In this document: piece by piece, positions 35,608-44,803 of the stretch
Position numbering within the stretch: position 1 is the first letter of the stretch
Layout of the letters: each line of letters begins with the position of its first letter
The notes under the pieces: model-generated
The model's database searches: none
What the model saw: only the letters and a program-made list of their open reading frames with translations
Told to the model about the DNA's origin: nothing
Assembly (NCBI RefSeq): GCF_000472705.1
Contig: NZ_AXAE01000016.1
Coordinates: 152,605-216,604 of the forward strand
Length of the DNA stretch: 64,000 nucleotides
Origin: Mesorhizobium erdmanii USDA 3471
GTDB lineage: Bacteria; Pseudomonadota; Alphaproteobacteria; Rhizobiales; Rhizobiaceae
Reading direction: 5' to 3'
Translations under genes and position numbers: made by a program

Positions 35608-36204
35608 TCATGGTTTTCCGACCAGGGCGGCGATCAGATGCTCGACATGGCCGCCATCGCCGTGCTCGCGCCGATCGAAGGCGATTTGCTTGGCCTCGTA
35701 TTCGGCATAGACGGTGCGAATGCGAAGCCGCGCCTCGCGGCGCGTCTTGGAGCAGGACGGGTCGTTGGCGACCCGGAGGCCCATTATCGACTTTTCCGTG
35801 GCGCGCATCATCTCCCTGGCGATGCGCCCATGTGTCTCCTCATGGGCGCGAACACCGGCGAAAAACCTGTTCCAGCGCCTTTTCAGCGCCGGCGTCACGG
35901 GCGAAGCAATTCGCGGGAATGTGTAGGAAAGGTTGAGCGTACCGTTGGCCTGCCGGATCCGGCAGAAGCCGTTGCTCTCAGCGGCGTCAAGGTCCCAGTC
36001 GACGGTGTAGGCGGTCGTGGCGATGGCGCGCGTCATGAAGCCGTGCCTGGGGCCTTTGCTGTCCATGGCTTCGACGAGGGCCGCACCCGAGCTTCCCGCA
36101 ATGTCGTAGGTCCGCGTCTGTACCACTGCCCTGGTCCCGGCCACGGCCTCCGGCGCGCACAGCGCCCCAATGGCGACGAGGCATGTCAGAACGATCCGGC
36201 GCAT
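35608..36204 (-). CDS. DUF922-type secreted putative zinc protease
   Basis: A 198-aa exported protein with a signal peptide ending VAGTRA at about residue 23. It has the DUF922 layout: an N-terminal beta-rich part with YDIAGSSGAALVEAM and the HEETH metal-binding motif (His121, Glu122, His125) in FFAGVRAHEETHGRIA. The family is predicted to contain Zn-dependent proteases; no member with known substrate can be named. It lies 89 bp beyond the 3' end of the ETF-QO gene. Confidence 0.82.
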   Translation of the reverse strand: MRRIVLTCLVAIGALCAPEAVAGTRAVVQTRTYDIAGSSGAALVEAMDSKGPRHGFMTRAIATTAYTVDWDLDAAESNGFCRIRQANGTLNLSYTFPRIASPVTPALKRRWNRFFAGVRAHEETHGRIAREMMRATEKSIMGLRVANDPSCSKTRREARLRIRTVYAEYEAKQIAFDRREHGDGGHVEHLIAALVGKP

Positions 36205-36293
36205 CGGCCTTTCTCCCTATCCCAGAGAAGGAACCATAGACCGGGCGCCGTTTCAACGGCTCTGCTGGCCTGCATGCCCTCGCGGGATTCCGG

Positions 36294-37973
36294 TCACATG
36301 CCCTGGTAGACCGGCCCCTCGCCACCCTGCGGCGGCACCCAGTTGATGTTCTGGTTCGGATCCTTGATGTCGCATGTCTTGCAGTGGACGCAGTTCTGCG
36401 CGTTGATGACGAAGCGCACATCCTTCGCCGCCGGATCGGCGGCGGCGTTGCCGTCCTTGTCGACCCATTCATAGACGCCTGCCGGGCAATAGCGCGTCGA
36501 AGGCCCGGCAAAGACATCGTGCTCGGACCGCTGCTGCAATGCCATGTCGCCGACCAACAGGTGAACCGGCTCGTTTTCCTCGTGATTGGTGTTGGACAGG
36601 AACACCGAGGACAGCCGATCGAAGGTCAGCACGCCATCCGGCTTCGGGTAGGCGATCTTCTTGTGCTGGGCGGCGGGTTCGAGCGTGGCATAGTCGGCCT
36701 TGCCGTGCTTGAGCGTGCCGAAGGGCGAGACGCCGAACAGCGTGTTCAGCCACATGTCGAGGCCGCCGAGGCCGACGCCGACGATGGTGCCGAAGCGCGA
36801 CCACAACGGCTTGACGTTGCGAACCTTCTTCAAATCCTTGCCGATGTCGGTCGCGCGCCAGGCCTCTTCGTAGGAGGTGAGCTCGTCATTGGCGCGGCCG
36901 GCGGCAATTGCTTCACTGACATGCTCGGCCGCCAGCATTCCCGACAACACCGCATTGTGGGAGCCCTTGATGCGCGGCACGTTGACGAAGCCCGCCGCGC
37001 AGCCCATCAGCGCGCCACCGGGGAAGGATAGTTTCGGCACCGACTGCCAGCCACCCTCGGTGATGGCACGCGCACCATAGCCCAGGCGCTTGGCGCCTTC
37101 GAACGTGCCCGATATCGCCGGGTGGGTCTTGAAGCGCTGGAATTCCTCGAACGGCGACAGATAGGGGTTCTTGTAATTGAGGTGGAGCACGAAGCCGACC
37201 GCCACCTGATTGTCCTCGAGATGGTAGAGGAAGGAGCCGCCTCCGGTCTTCATGTCGAGCGGCCAGCCGAAGGAATGCTGGACCAGGCCCGGCTTGTGGT
37301 TTTCCGGCTTGACCTGCCAGAGTTCCTTGAGGCCGATGCCGTATTTGCCCGGCTCGCGACCGTCCGAGAGCTTGTACCTGGCGATCAGCTGCTTGGCGAG
37401 CGAGCCGCGCGCGCCTTCGCCGATCAGCACGTATTTCCCCATCAGCGCCATGCCCGGTGCGAAGCCTGGGCCGTGCGTTCCGTCCTTCTCGACGCCCATG
37501 TCGCCGGTGACGACGCCCGTGACGGAGCCTTGTTCATTGTAGAGCAGGCCTGCGGCGGCAAAACCCGGATAGATCTCGACGCCAAGCGCCTCGGCCTTGG
37601 TGGCCAGCCAGCGGCAGACATTGCCGAGCGAGACGATGTAGTTGCCATGATTGTTCATCAGCGGCGGCATCAATATGTTGGGCAGGCGGAACGAGCCGGC
37701 AGGGCCGAGCACCAGGAAATGATCCGCCGTGACCGGTGTCTTGAAAGGGTGACCTTCCTCCTCGCGCCAGCCAGGCAGAAGCCGGTCGATGCCGATCGGA
37801 TCGACGACGGCGCCGGAAAGGATATGGGCGCCGACCTCGCCGCCCTTTTCCAGCACGACGACGGAAAGCTCGGGATTTACCTGCTTGAGGCGGATGGCCG
37901 CGGCGAGGCCGGCCGGACCGGCGCCGACGATGACCACGTCGAATTCCATGCTTTCGCGTTCGATGTCGCTCAT
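36294..37973 (-). CDS. etfD: Electron-transfer flavoprotein:ubiquinone oxidoreductase
   Basis: Membrane-bound FAD/4Fe-4S enzyme passing electrons from ETF to ubiquinone. The 559-aa product has the FAD motif VVIVGAGPAGLAAAIRL near residue 12, HILSGAVVDP, GSHNAVLSGMLAAEH, and the C-terminal cluster cysteines in RYCPAGVYEW and NCVHCKTCDIKDP. ATG 37973 (MSDIERESM) has GGAGGGG upstream; an extension to 38030 is less likely. It is the likely acceptor path for isovaleryl-CoA dehydrogenase encoded 11 kb away. The symbol etfD is one of several in use. Confidence 0.95.
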   Translation of the reverse strand: MSDIERESMEFDVVIVGAGPAGLAAAIRLKQVNPELSVVVLEKGGEVGAHILSGAVVDPIGIDRLLPGWREEEGHPFKTPVTADHFLVLGPAGSFRLPNILMPPLMNNHGNYIVSLGNVCRWLATKAEALGVEIYPGFAAAGLLYNEQGSVTGVVTGDMGVEKDGTHGPGFAPGMALMGKYVLIGEGARGSLAKQLIARYKLSDGREPGKYGIGLKELWQVKPENHKPGLVQHSFGWPLDMKTGGGSFLYHLEDNQVAVGFVLHLNYKNPYLSPFEEFQRFKTHPAISGTFEGAKRLGYGARAITEGGWQSVPKLSFPGGALMGCAAGFVNVPRIKGSHNAVLSGMLAAEHVSEAIAAGRANDELTSYEEAWRATDIGKDLKKVRNVKPLWSRFGTIVGVGLGGLDMWLNTLFGVSPFGTLKHGKADYATLEPAAQHKKIAYPKPDGVLTFDRLSSVFLSNTNHEENEPVHLLVGDMALQQRSEHDVFAGPSTRYCPAGVYEWVDKDGNAAADPAAKDVRFVINAQNCVHCKTCDIKDPNQNINWVPPQGGEGPVYQGM

Positions 37974-38193
37974 CAACCCCTCCGCACTGGCTTGCGCTGT
38001 TCGCGTATCTTGCTGGCTCCTGCGCTGCATAGCGCATCAATTGGCGACAGGAAACCGGCGCAGACGTGACAATGCGGATTTGGCCAAAAAGTCGCGCATC
38101 TTGCGGCAGGACAGCCGTTTGCGCCCAGCCAGACCGGCCGCGTCTACGTTTTTCAATTGTTTGGCGGCTTGCTTATCGGCCATACTTCCCGCC

Positions 38194-38838
38194 ATGCGCA
38201 TTCCTGGCCCTGCCGGCTTTTCTTCGACGCGCTTTCCTTTCCCGCCCGGCCTGGCCTGCCGGGGGGTTCTTCTGGCACTTCTGACGGTGGCACCGGGTCA
38301 CGCCAGCGGGGACCCGGTGAAAGTCTGGGCGACAGGTGCCTACACCTTCTCCGACGAGCTCGGCGGCTTCCGCGTCACCGGAGCCTCCGGCATCGGAACC
38401 AAGGACGATCCGCTGGTCATCACCGAAGAGTTGAATTCGGCGACACCGGTGACGCTAACCATCCGCACCACCAAGCCGATCCAGGCATTCGGCAAGGCTG
38501 GCGAGTTCGCCAACGGCATCATGTATATGCGCATCGACGTGCTCAACAACAGCGGCCAGGCCTGGATCGAATTCCAGTTCGAGCTGCAGGAGATCTTGAA
38601 TCAGCCGAGCGTGTTCGGGGACGGGCTTTCGTTCGACCAGCGCAACAAGACACCGGAAAATATCTGGTCGAGCAATTTCGCCGATTTCGACCGGGAGTTC
38701 GAACCTTATGACCGGCTTCTGTTCAAGAACGGCAAGGTCGATCCGAAGAAGACCGCCAGTTTCGAGTTCCTGATGACCGATTATACGCCGCGATGGACGT
38801 TCTATCTGGTGCAGGATCCACGCATACCAACGGGATAG
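38194..38838 (+). CDS. Secreted protein of unknown function
   Basis: A 214-aa protein with an N-terminal signal sequence (hydrophobic GVLLALLTVAPGHASG, cleavage near residue 38). The mature part appears beta-rich: VWATGAYTFSDELGGFRV, DPLVITEELNSATPVTLTIR and SFEFLMTDYTPRWTFYLVQD. I do not recognise a family. It is transcribed away from etfD, and a uracil-DNA glycosylase gene follows about 50 bp downstream. Confidence 0.7.
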   Translation: MRIPGPAGFSSTRFPFPPGLACRGVLLALLTVAPGHASGDPVKVWATGAYTFSDELGGFRVTGASGIGTKDDPLVITEELNSATPVTLTIRTTKPIQAFGKAGEFANGIMYMRIDVLNNSGQAWIEFQFELQEILNQPSVFGDGLSFDQRNKTPENIWSSNFADFDREFEPYDRLLFKNGKVDPKKTASFEFLMTDYTPRWTFYLVQDPRIPTG

Positions 38839-38889
38839 GGCAAGCGGCCAGCCTTGCAAATTGCGGTCATGCGGACGAATGTGCGCGCC

Positions 38890-39783
38890 ATGACTGCCGC
38901 TTCCCCCAACAGCCCGACCGAAATTGCCGACATCCTGGCTTTCTATGCCAGCGCCGGCGTCGATGAGGCGCTGGAAGACGCGCCGGTGAACCGCTTCGCC
39001 GAGGCGGCGCCCAGGCCTGTCGAGCGCGCCCCCGCGCCGGTGGCGCCGCCTCGCGAAGAGCCACCTCGCGAAGATAGGGCGCCGGAGCGGCCAGCAGCAT
39101 CGCCCGGATTGGACGCAAGCAAGGTGCCGGATGCGCCAGCGCGCACCGTATCCGCCGCCATACCCGACGAGGCGCAGGCCGCGCTTGCCCGGCAATTGGC
39201 GACAAGCGCCTCCACGCTCGAAGAGCTGCGACAGCACATGGCTGCCTTTGACGGCTGCAATCTCAAGGCCACCGCCAAGAACCTAGTGTTCGCCGACGGC
39301 AACCCGGAGGCAGCGGTCATGCTGGTGGGCGAAGCGCCGGGCCGCGATGAGGACATCGAGGGGCTGCCCTTCGTCGGCCGCTCCGGCCGGCTGCTCGACC
39401 GCATGCTGGCCGCGATCGGGCTCGACCGCACTTCGGTCTACATCGCCAACGTCATTCCATGGCGGCCGCCGGGCAATCGCACGCCGACGCCGCACGAGAC
39501 GGAAATCTGCCGGCCGTTCATCGAGCGGCAGATAGAACTGGTCAATCCCAAGGTCTTGGTCAACCTGGGTGGCCCATCGGCCAAGACCCTTCTCAACACC
39601 TCCGAGGGCATTTTGCGGCTGCGTGGAAACTGGCGTGTCCACACCACGGCCTCGGGCATCGCCATTCCGGCCATGCCGACACTGCATCCGGCCTATTTGC
39701 TGCGAACGCCGGCACACAAGAAGCTGGCATGGCGGGATTTTCTCGAGGTGAAGGCGAAGCTGGGGGCATTGAGCCAGCCATGA
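38890..39783 (+). CDS. Uracil-DNA glycosylase, family 4-like, with reduced Fe-S cysteine set
   Basis: About 297 aa: a Pro/Ala/Glu-rich disordered N-terminus (residues 35-95), then a UDG domain with GEAPGRDEDIEGLPFVGRSG (148-167), the WRPPGNRTPT block and HPAYLLRTP. In family 4 enzymes four cysteines hold a 4Fe-4S cluster. Here only Cys123 (DGCNLK) and Cys207 (EICRPF) are in register; the positions equivalent to the other two are Phe120 and Trp191. I recall Trp at that site in other alphaproteobacterial homologues. The start may also be at 38869 (ATG) or 38854 (TTG). Confidence 0.85.
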   Translation: MTAASPNSPTEIADILAFYASAGVDEALEDAPVNRFAEAAPRPVERAPAPVAPPREEPPREDRAPERPAASPGLDASKVPDAPARTVSAAIPDEAQAALARQLATSASTLEELRQHMAAFDGCNLKATAKNLVFADGNPEAAVMLVGEAPGRDEDIEGLPFVGRSGRLLDRMLAAIGLDRTSVYIANVIPWRPPGNRTPTPHETEICRPFIERQIELVNPKVLVNLGGPSAKTLLNTSEGILRLRGNWRVHTTASGIAIPAMPTLHPAYLLRTPAHKKLAWRDFLEVKAKLGALSQP

Positions 39784-39831
39784 CCTCGCAGGTAATTGAA
39801 ATGCCTTTGCTGCCGGCCTAACCATTTGCCC

Positions 39832-40638
39832 ATGACCATCTCCCAGACTTCCGCTGGCGGGCTTATTCGCGAATGGCGCACGCGACGCCGCATGAGCCAG
39901 CTCGACCTCGCCATGGAAGCCGAGATTTCGCAGCGGCATCTGAGTTTCGTCGAAAGCGGGCGCGCCGCGCCCTCGCGCGACATGGTGCTGCATCTGGCCG
40001 AGCAGCTTTCGATCCCGCTGAGGCAACGCAATCAATTGCTGCTGGCTGCCGGCTTTGCGCCGAGTTTCAGCGAACGACCGCTCGGCGATGCGACGCTGGC
40101 GCCGGCGATGGCTGCGGTCGAGATCGTGCTCAAGGGGCATGAGCCCTTCCCGGCGCTAGCGGTGGACCGGCACTGGAACCTGGTTTCGGCGAATGCCGCG
40201 ATCGCTCCTTTCCTCGCCGATGTCAGCGAGGCTTCGCTGCTTCAGCCGCCGGTCAACGTGCTTCGCCTCTCCCTGCACCCCGGCGGCGTCGCACCGCGCA
40301 TCGTCAATCTCGCGGAATGGCGCACGCATCTGTTCGAGCGCCTCAAGCACCAGAACGACGCCAGCGGCGATCCGGTTCTGGTCGAACTGGAGCGCGAGTT
40401 GCGCGGCTATCCGTCCGGCCTCAAGGGCAGCAGGCCGACACCCGTCGAGCCGAATGCCATCGTTCATCCGCTCAGGCTTGCCCATGGCGATCAGGTGCTG
40501 TCCTTCATCAGCACCATCACCGTGTTCGGCACGCCGCTCGACGTCACCTTGTCGGAACTGGCGATCGAGTCGTTTTTTCCGGCCGACGACCAGACCCGCT
40601 CGGTGCTGGTGCGGCTGGCGAAGGAGCGAGCCATCTAG
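39832..40638 (+). CDS. XRE-family regulator with MmyB-like ligand domain
   Basis: A 268-aa protein. The N-terminal helix-turn-helix (residues 8-65: IREWRTRRRMSQLDLAMEAE, ISQRHLSFVESGRAAPS) is followed by the MmyB-like C-terminal domain, recognisable by FPALAVDRHWNLVSANAA, NVLRLSLHPGG and the end ELAIESFFPADD. Such regulators bind small ligands, possibly fatty acids, and often control a neighbouring oxidoreductase. None is adjacent here, so the target is unclear. ATG 39832 matches the domain start; the frame opens at 39796. Confidence 0.9.
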   Translation: MTISQTSAGGLIREWRTRRRMSQLDLAMEAEISQRHLSFVESGRAAPSRDMVLHLAEQLSIPLRQRNQLLLAAGFAPSFSERPLGDATLAPAMAAVEIVLKGHEPFPALAVDRHWNLVSANAAIAPFLADVSEASLLQPPVNVLRLSLHPGGVAPRIVNLAEWRTHLFERLKHQNDASGDPVLVELERELRGYPSGLKGSRPTPVEPNAIVHPLRLAHGDQVLSFISTITVFGTPLDVTLSELAIESFFPADDQTRSVLVRLAKERAI

Positions 40639-40666
40639 CCTGCCCGGCCCTTCGCTTCGCTCCGGG

Positions 40667-40729
40667 CGTTCGTCGTTCGGAAAGCCAAGCAATTGGCTTC
40701 CCGTCCGCTGCGCGGACCTCTCCTCACCC
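40667..40729. repeat. 63-bp palindrome-containing repeat, copy B
   Basis: Counterpart of 9625-9687: CGTTCGTCG, inverted core GGAAAGCCAA...TTGGCTTCCC, GTCCGC..GGACC and CTCACCC. As in copy A its end supplies the final GGG TGA of a minus-strand gene (here the EamA transporter). It also lies 29 bp after the convergent XRE gene and may terminate both. Confidence 0.75.
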
Positions 40730-41731
40730 TTCCGGCAGCGTCGCCTTGCGCGTTCGGGTGCGCTCCAGGCCGAGTTGCCGCTCGCGCCAGATGATGAAGA
40801 TGCCGGCGGCCACCACGATCATACCGCCGACCAAGGTGTTGAACGAGGTCACGTCGCCGAAAACGAGATAGCCGACGACGACGCCGAGGATCATCGACGT
40901 GTATTCGAACGGCGCCACCACCGACGCCTCGGCATGGCGATAGGCCGAGGTCATCAGGATCTGGCCGAGACCGCCGCAGAACCCGGCCATGACGAGCAGC
41001 ACGGCCTGCACCGACGTCAGCGATTGCCAGCCGAAAGGCAGCGTCAGCAGCGAGAGCACGCTCGCAGTCGACGAGAACCACAGCACGATGGTTGCCGTCC
41101 TCTCCGTTTGCACGAGATTGCGCACAAGCAGCATGGCGACAGCCGAGATCGCCGCCGCCACCAGCGCGGCCATGACGCCCAGAACCTCCTGGTCGTCCAG
41201 CCCTTCATCAGAGTTGAGCAGGGTCAATTCCGGCCAGGAAATGATGAGCACGCCGACGAGGCCGACGGCGACGGCACTCCAGCGATAGACGCGAATCGTC
41301 TCGCCAAGGAAGACCGAGGAGAAAACCACGACCAGAAGCGGCTGTGCATAATTCAAGGTGATCGCTTCCGGCAGCGGCAGCCTGGTGAGCGCAAAGAAGC
41401 CAAGCCCCATGGCGCCGACGCCAACGATGCCGCGCGCGACGTGGTTGAAAGGGCGCTTGGTGACGAATGCCGTCGCCAGCTGTCCCTTCAATGACAGGAA
41501 GGCAATGATCGGGAAGATGGCGAAGAAGGAGCGGAAGAAGACGATCTGCCCGGCTGGCACGTCGCCGGCCGCCTTGATGCAGGTTTGCATGCCGACAAAA
41601 ACCGCCACCGACACGATCTTCAGGGCGATGCCCCTCAGCGTACCGTGACCGCCGGGGTCGTCGCCGGCCACTTCTTGTTTCGCCCCCGATCCTGTTGTCA
41701 CGCAGGCGATGCCCGCATTTCGACACACCAA
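40724..41731 (-). CDS. EamA/DMT-superfamily transporter
   Basis: A 335-aa inner-membrane protein with about ten hydrophobic segments arranged as two EamA repeats (first around residues 36-160, second around 180-310), typical of drug/metabolite transporters. Motifs include FFRSFFAIFPIIAFL, TLNYAQPLLVVVFSSVFLGE and, in the second half, ASVVAPFEYTSMILGVVVGY. Export of a metabolite is likely; the substrate is unknown. The start at 41731 gives a 35-residue hydrophilic lead; a later start is possible. Confidence 0.88.
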   Translation of the reverse strand: MVCRNAGIACVTTGSGAKQEVAGDDPGGHGTLRGIALKIVSVAVFVGMQTCIKAAGDVPAGQIVFFRSFFAIFPIIAFLSLKGQLATAFVTKRPFNHVARGIVGVGAMGLGFFALTRLPLPEAITLNYAQPLLVVVFSSVFLGETIRVYRWSAVAVGLVGVLIISWPELTLLNSDEGLDDQEVLGVMAALVAAAISAVAMLLVRNLVQTERTATIVLWFSSTASVLSLLTLPFGWQSLTSVQAVLLVMAGFCGGLGQILMTSAYRHAEASVVAPFEYTSMILGVVVGYLVFGDVTSFNTLVGGMIVVAAGIFIIWRERQLGLERTRTRKATLPEG

Positions 41732-41946
41732 ACGCCGCAGGCACGCCGCCGCACGGAAGCGCCGATGCCGAATTTCGCTGTGACGACGGTCATCGCTGCC
41801 TCGTGAGGATGTGGTGAAGGAACGCCTGAAATAGGCATCGGCTGAGTTTTGTCGAGGGACCGTTTCGTGTAAAGAGCGCGGACTTCAAATTTCTTGGACC
41901 AGCGGGACCATCCGCGTCCAACGCAATCGACAGGAAAAACCAGGGA

Positions 41947-44592
41947 ATGCGCACGGACACCGGCCAGGTCTTCAAGCTCGAAGACTATCGCCCTAACGAT
42001 TACCTCATTCCGCTGACCAACCTCACCTTCCGCCTTTCGCCTGAGGCCACAATCGTCACCGCAGTACTGACGATCGAGCGTCGCGACGGCATATCCGCGG
42101 CGGCGCCAGTGGTGCTCGATGGTGACGGGCTGACGCTCAGGCGCGCCGAGATCGACGGCAAGAAGGCAAAACCGGCCGATCTCAAGGTGACACCTGACCA
42201 ACTGACCATTCTCAAGCCGCCCTCCGCGCACCGTTTCCAACTGCTGATCGAGACCGAACTGGCGCCAGCCGGCAACGAAGCGCTGATGGGCCTCTACCGC
42301 TCGAACAATGTCTATTGCACGCAATGCGAGGCAGAAGGCTTTCGCCGCATTACCTATTTCCTCGATCGCCCCGATATCCTGTCCGTCTACACCGTGCGCA
42401 TCGAGGCGCTGCGTGACGAGGCACCGCTGCTCCTGTCCAACGGCAATCCGGTCGACAAGGGCGATCTCGGGGACGGCTGGCACTATGCCGGATGGCACGA
42501 CCCCTTCCCCAAGCCGTCCTATCTGTTCGCGCTGGTGGCCGGCAATCTCGGCCAGGTCGCCGACAGTTTCGTCACAATGAGCGGCCGCGAGGTCGAACTC
42601 GGCATCTATGTCGAGCGCGGCAAGGAGAATCTCGCCGGCTACGCAATGGACGCGCTGAAGCGGTCGATGCGATGGGACGAGGAGGCTTTTGGCCGTGAAT
42701 ACGACCTCGACGTCTTCAACATCGTCGCCGTTTCCGACTTCAACATGGGCGCGATGGAGAACAAAGGCCTCAACATCTTCAACGACAAATATGTGCTGGC
42801 CGACCAGGAGACCGCGACGGACGCCGATTTCGCCAATATCGAGGCGATCATCGCGCATGAATATTTCCACAATTGGACAGGCAACAGAATCACTTGCCGG
42901 GACTGGTTCCAGCTTTGCCTCAAGGAAGGCCTGACGGTCTTCCGCGATCACGAATTCTCCGCCGACCAGCGCTCGCGCGCGGTCAAACGCATCGCCGAAG
43001 TGCGCACGCTGCGCGCTCATCAGTTTCCGGAAGATCAAGGTCCCCTGGCGCATCCGGTGCGGCCGCGCCGCTACCGCGAGATCAACAATTTCTACACGGC
43101 GACCGTCTACGAAAAGGGCTCCGAAGTGGTGCGCATGATCCGCACCATCCTCGGAGCAGAAGCCTTTCGCGCCGGCATGGACCTCTATTTCGAGCGCCAT
43201 GACGGCGAGGCGGCGACGATCGAGGATTTCATCAAGGTGTTCGAGGACGCCTCGGGACGCGACCTGTCGCAGTTCGCGCTCTGGTATCATCAAGCGGGCA
43301 CGCCCAACCTGACGGTCAGTTCGACGCACAATGCGGCGGCGCAGGAATTCACGCTCGAGATCGAGCAGTCGGTGCCGCCGACACCCTCCGAGAGCCGCAA
43401 GCGGCTGATGCATATCCCGCTTGCCTTCGGCCTGATAGGCGCCAACGGCAAGCCTGTCGCGTATAGCGGCGTCGAGGGCGCCAGTGTCGAGGATGGCGTC
43501 ATCCATATCCGCAAGCGTCGCCACATGGTCCGTTTCTCGGGCGTCGCCGAACGTCCGGCCGTGTCGCTCAACCGTGGCTTCTCGGCGCCTGTGACGCTGT
43601 CGGTCGAGCAGAAGGCCGACGACCAGTTCTTCCTCGCCCGCCACGACGGCGATGCCTTCTCGCGCTGGCAAGCCTTCAACACGCTGCTCACCGATGTGCT
43701 GATCGCTGGCTTTCGCGATATCCTTGACGGCAAGCAGCCGGTCTTCGCGACGCGGCTGACCGAGCTTGCCGGCAATATCGCCGCCGACGAGACGCTGGAG
43801 CCCGCCTACCGGGCGCTGGCGCTGGCGCTCCCCGGCGATGCCGACGTCGCCCGCGACATCGGCAGGAATATCGATCCCGACGCCATCCACGCGGCACGCG
43901 AGGCACTGGCGCTGGCGATCGCCACGGCGAACCGGGAATCCTTCGCGCGGTTGTACGATCGCATCGCGGACAAGGCTGCGTTCAGCCCGGACGCGACAAG
44001 TGCCGGACGACGCGCCCTGCGCAACACTTTGCTGGACTATCTCTCGCTGTTGCCAGGCGGAGCGGCATTGGCCGCGGCGCATTTCCAATCGGCGACGAAC
44101 ATGACCGACCGTGCGTCGGCGCTTGGCGCGCTCGCGCATCGCCACCACGGTTCGCCGGAGGCAAGCCAGGCGCTGGCGGCTTTCGCCAGCAAGTACGCTT
44201 CCAACCCGCTGGTCATGGACAAATGGTTCCAGATCCAGGCCAGCGTGCCAGGGCCGCAGGCCGTGGACACGGTTCGGGCGCTGACTGCTCATGCTGCCTT
44301 CTCGATGGCCAATCCAAACCGGGTGCGCTCGTTGATCGGCACCTTCGCCAGCGCCAACCAGACCGGCTTCCACCGTGCCGACGGCGAAGGCTACCGGTTC
44401 TTCGCGCAAACGGTGCTCGAGGTCGAAAAGCGCAATCCGCAGGTGGCGGCAAGGCTGGCGACGGCACTCAGATCATGGCGTTCGCTCGAACCGGGCAGGC
44501 AGGGCAAGGCCCGCGAAGCGCTGCTTTCTATCGCCAGCGCCGAAAACCTGTCGGCGGATCTGCGCGATATTGTCGAGCGCACGCTGGCGTAA
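41947..44592 (+). CDS. pepN: Aminopeptidase N (M1 family)
   Basis: Zinc aminopeptidase releasing N-terminal residues from peptides in the cytoplasm. The 881-aa product has the exopeptidase motif GAMENKGLNIF and the zinc site HEYFHNWTGN (His304, Glu305, His308) with the third ligand Glu327 in KEGLTVF. It lacks a signal peptide, as E. coli-type PepN does, and the C-terminal alpha-helical domain is complete. The divergent EamA gene is 215 bp upstream. Confidence 0.96.
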   Translation: MRTDTGQVFKLEDYRPNDYLIPLTNLTFRLSPEATIVTAVLTIERRDGISAAAPVVLDGDGLTLRRAEIDGKKAKPADLKVTPDQLTILKPPSAHRFQLLIETELAPAGNEALMGLYRSNNVYCTQCEAEGFRRITYFLDRPDILSVYTVRIEALRDEAPLLLSNGNPVDKGDLGDGWHYAGWHDPFPKPSYLFALVAGNLGQVADSFVTMSGREVELGIYVERGKENLAGYAMDALKRSMRWDEEAFGREYDLDVFNIVAVSDFNMGAMENKGLNIFNDKYVLADQETATDADFANIEAIIAHEYFHNWTGNRITCRDWFQLCLKEGLTVFRDHEFSADQRSRAVKRIAEVRTLRAHQFPEDQGPLAHPVRPRRYREINNFYTATVYEKGSEVVRMIRTILGAEAFRAGMDLYFERHDGEAATIEDFIKVFEDASGRDLSQFALWYHQAGTPNLTVSSTHNAAAQEFTLEIEQSVPPTPSESRKRLMHIPLAFGLIGANGKPVAYSGVEGASVEDGVIHIRKRRHMVRFSGVAERPAVSLNRGFSAPVTLSVEQKADDQFFLARHDGDAFSRWQAFNTLLTDVLIAGFRDILDGKQPVFATRLTELAGNIAADETLEPAYRALALALPGDADVARDIGRNIDPDAIHAAREALALAIATANRESFARLYDRIADKAAFSPDATSAGRRALRNTLLDYLSLLPGGAALAAAHFQSATNMTDRASALGALAHRHHGSPEASQALAAFASKYASNPLVMDKWFQIQASVPGPQAVDTVRALTAHAAFSMANPNRVRSLIGTFASANQTGFHRADGEGYRFFAQTVLEVEKRNPQVAARLATALRSWRSLEPGRQGKAREALLSIASAENLSADLRDIVERTLA

Positions 44593-44601
44593 CCATTCCC
44601 T

Positions 44602-44627
44602 GGCCTTCTCCCCCGCGGGGGAAGGCC
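44602..44627 (+). terminator. Hairpin after pepN
   Basis: Stem GGCCTTCTCCC / GGGGGAAGGCC ten bases after the pepN stop. A T-run (TTTTTAATCTTTTTT) comes only 40 bp later, so termination here is uncertain. Confidence 0.5.
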
Positions 44628-44803
44628 GAGGCACCGCAGCTCCAAAAGCTCATTATTTTAGTCGATTTTTAATCTTTTTTCGCCGGACCACTGGACAAGG
44701 CGAATCACCTTTGATTCTTTAATGGCGATTCGGACGTGCGGTGTTGCCGGATCACCAAGCACACAGAAATGCGGGCATACTGAAAAATCGGGGAGTGCCA
44801 TTT

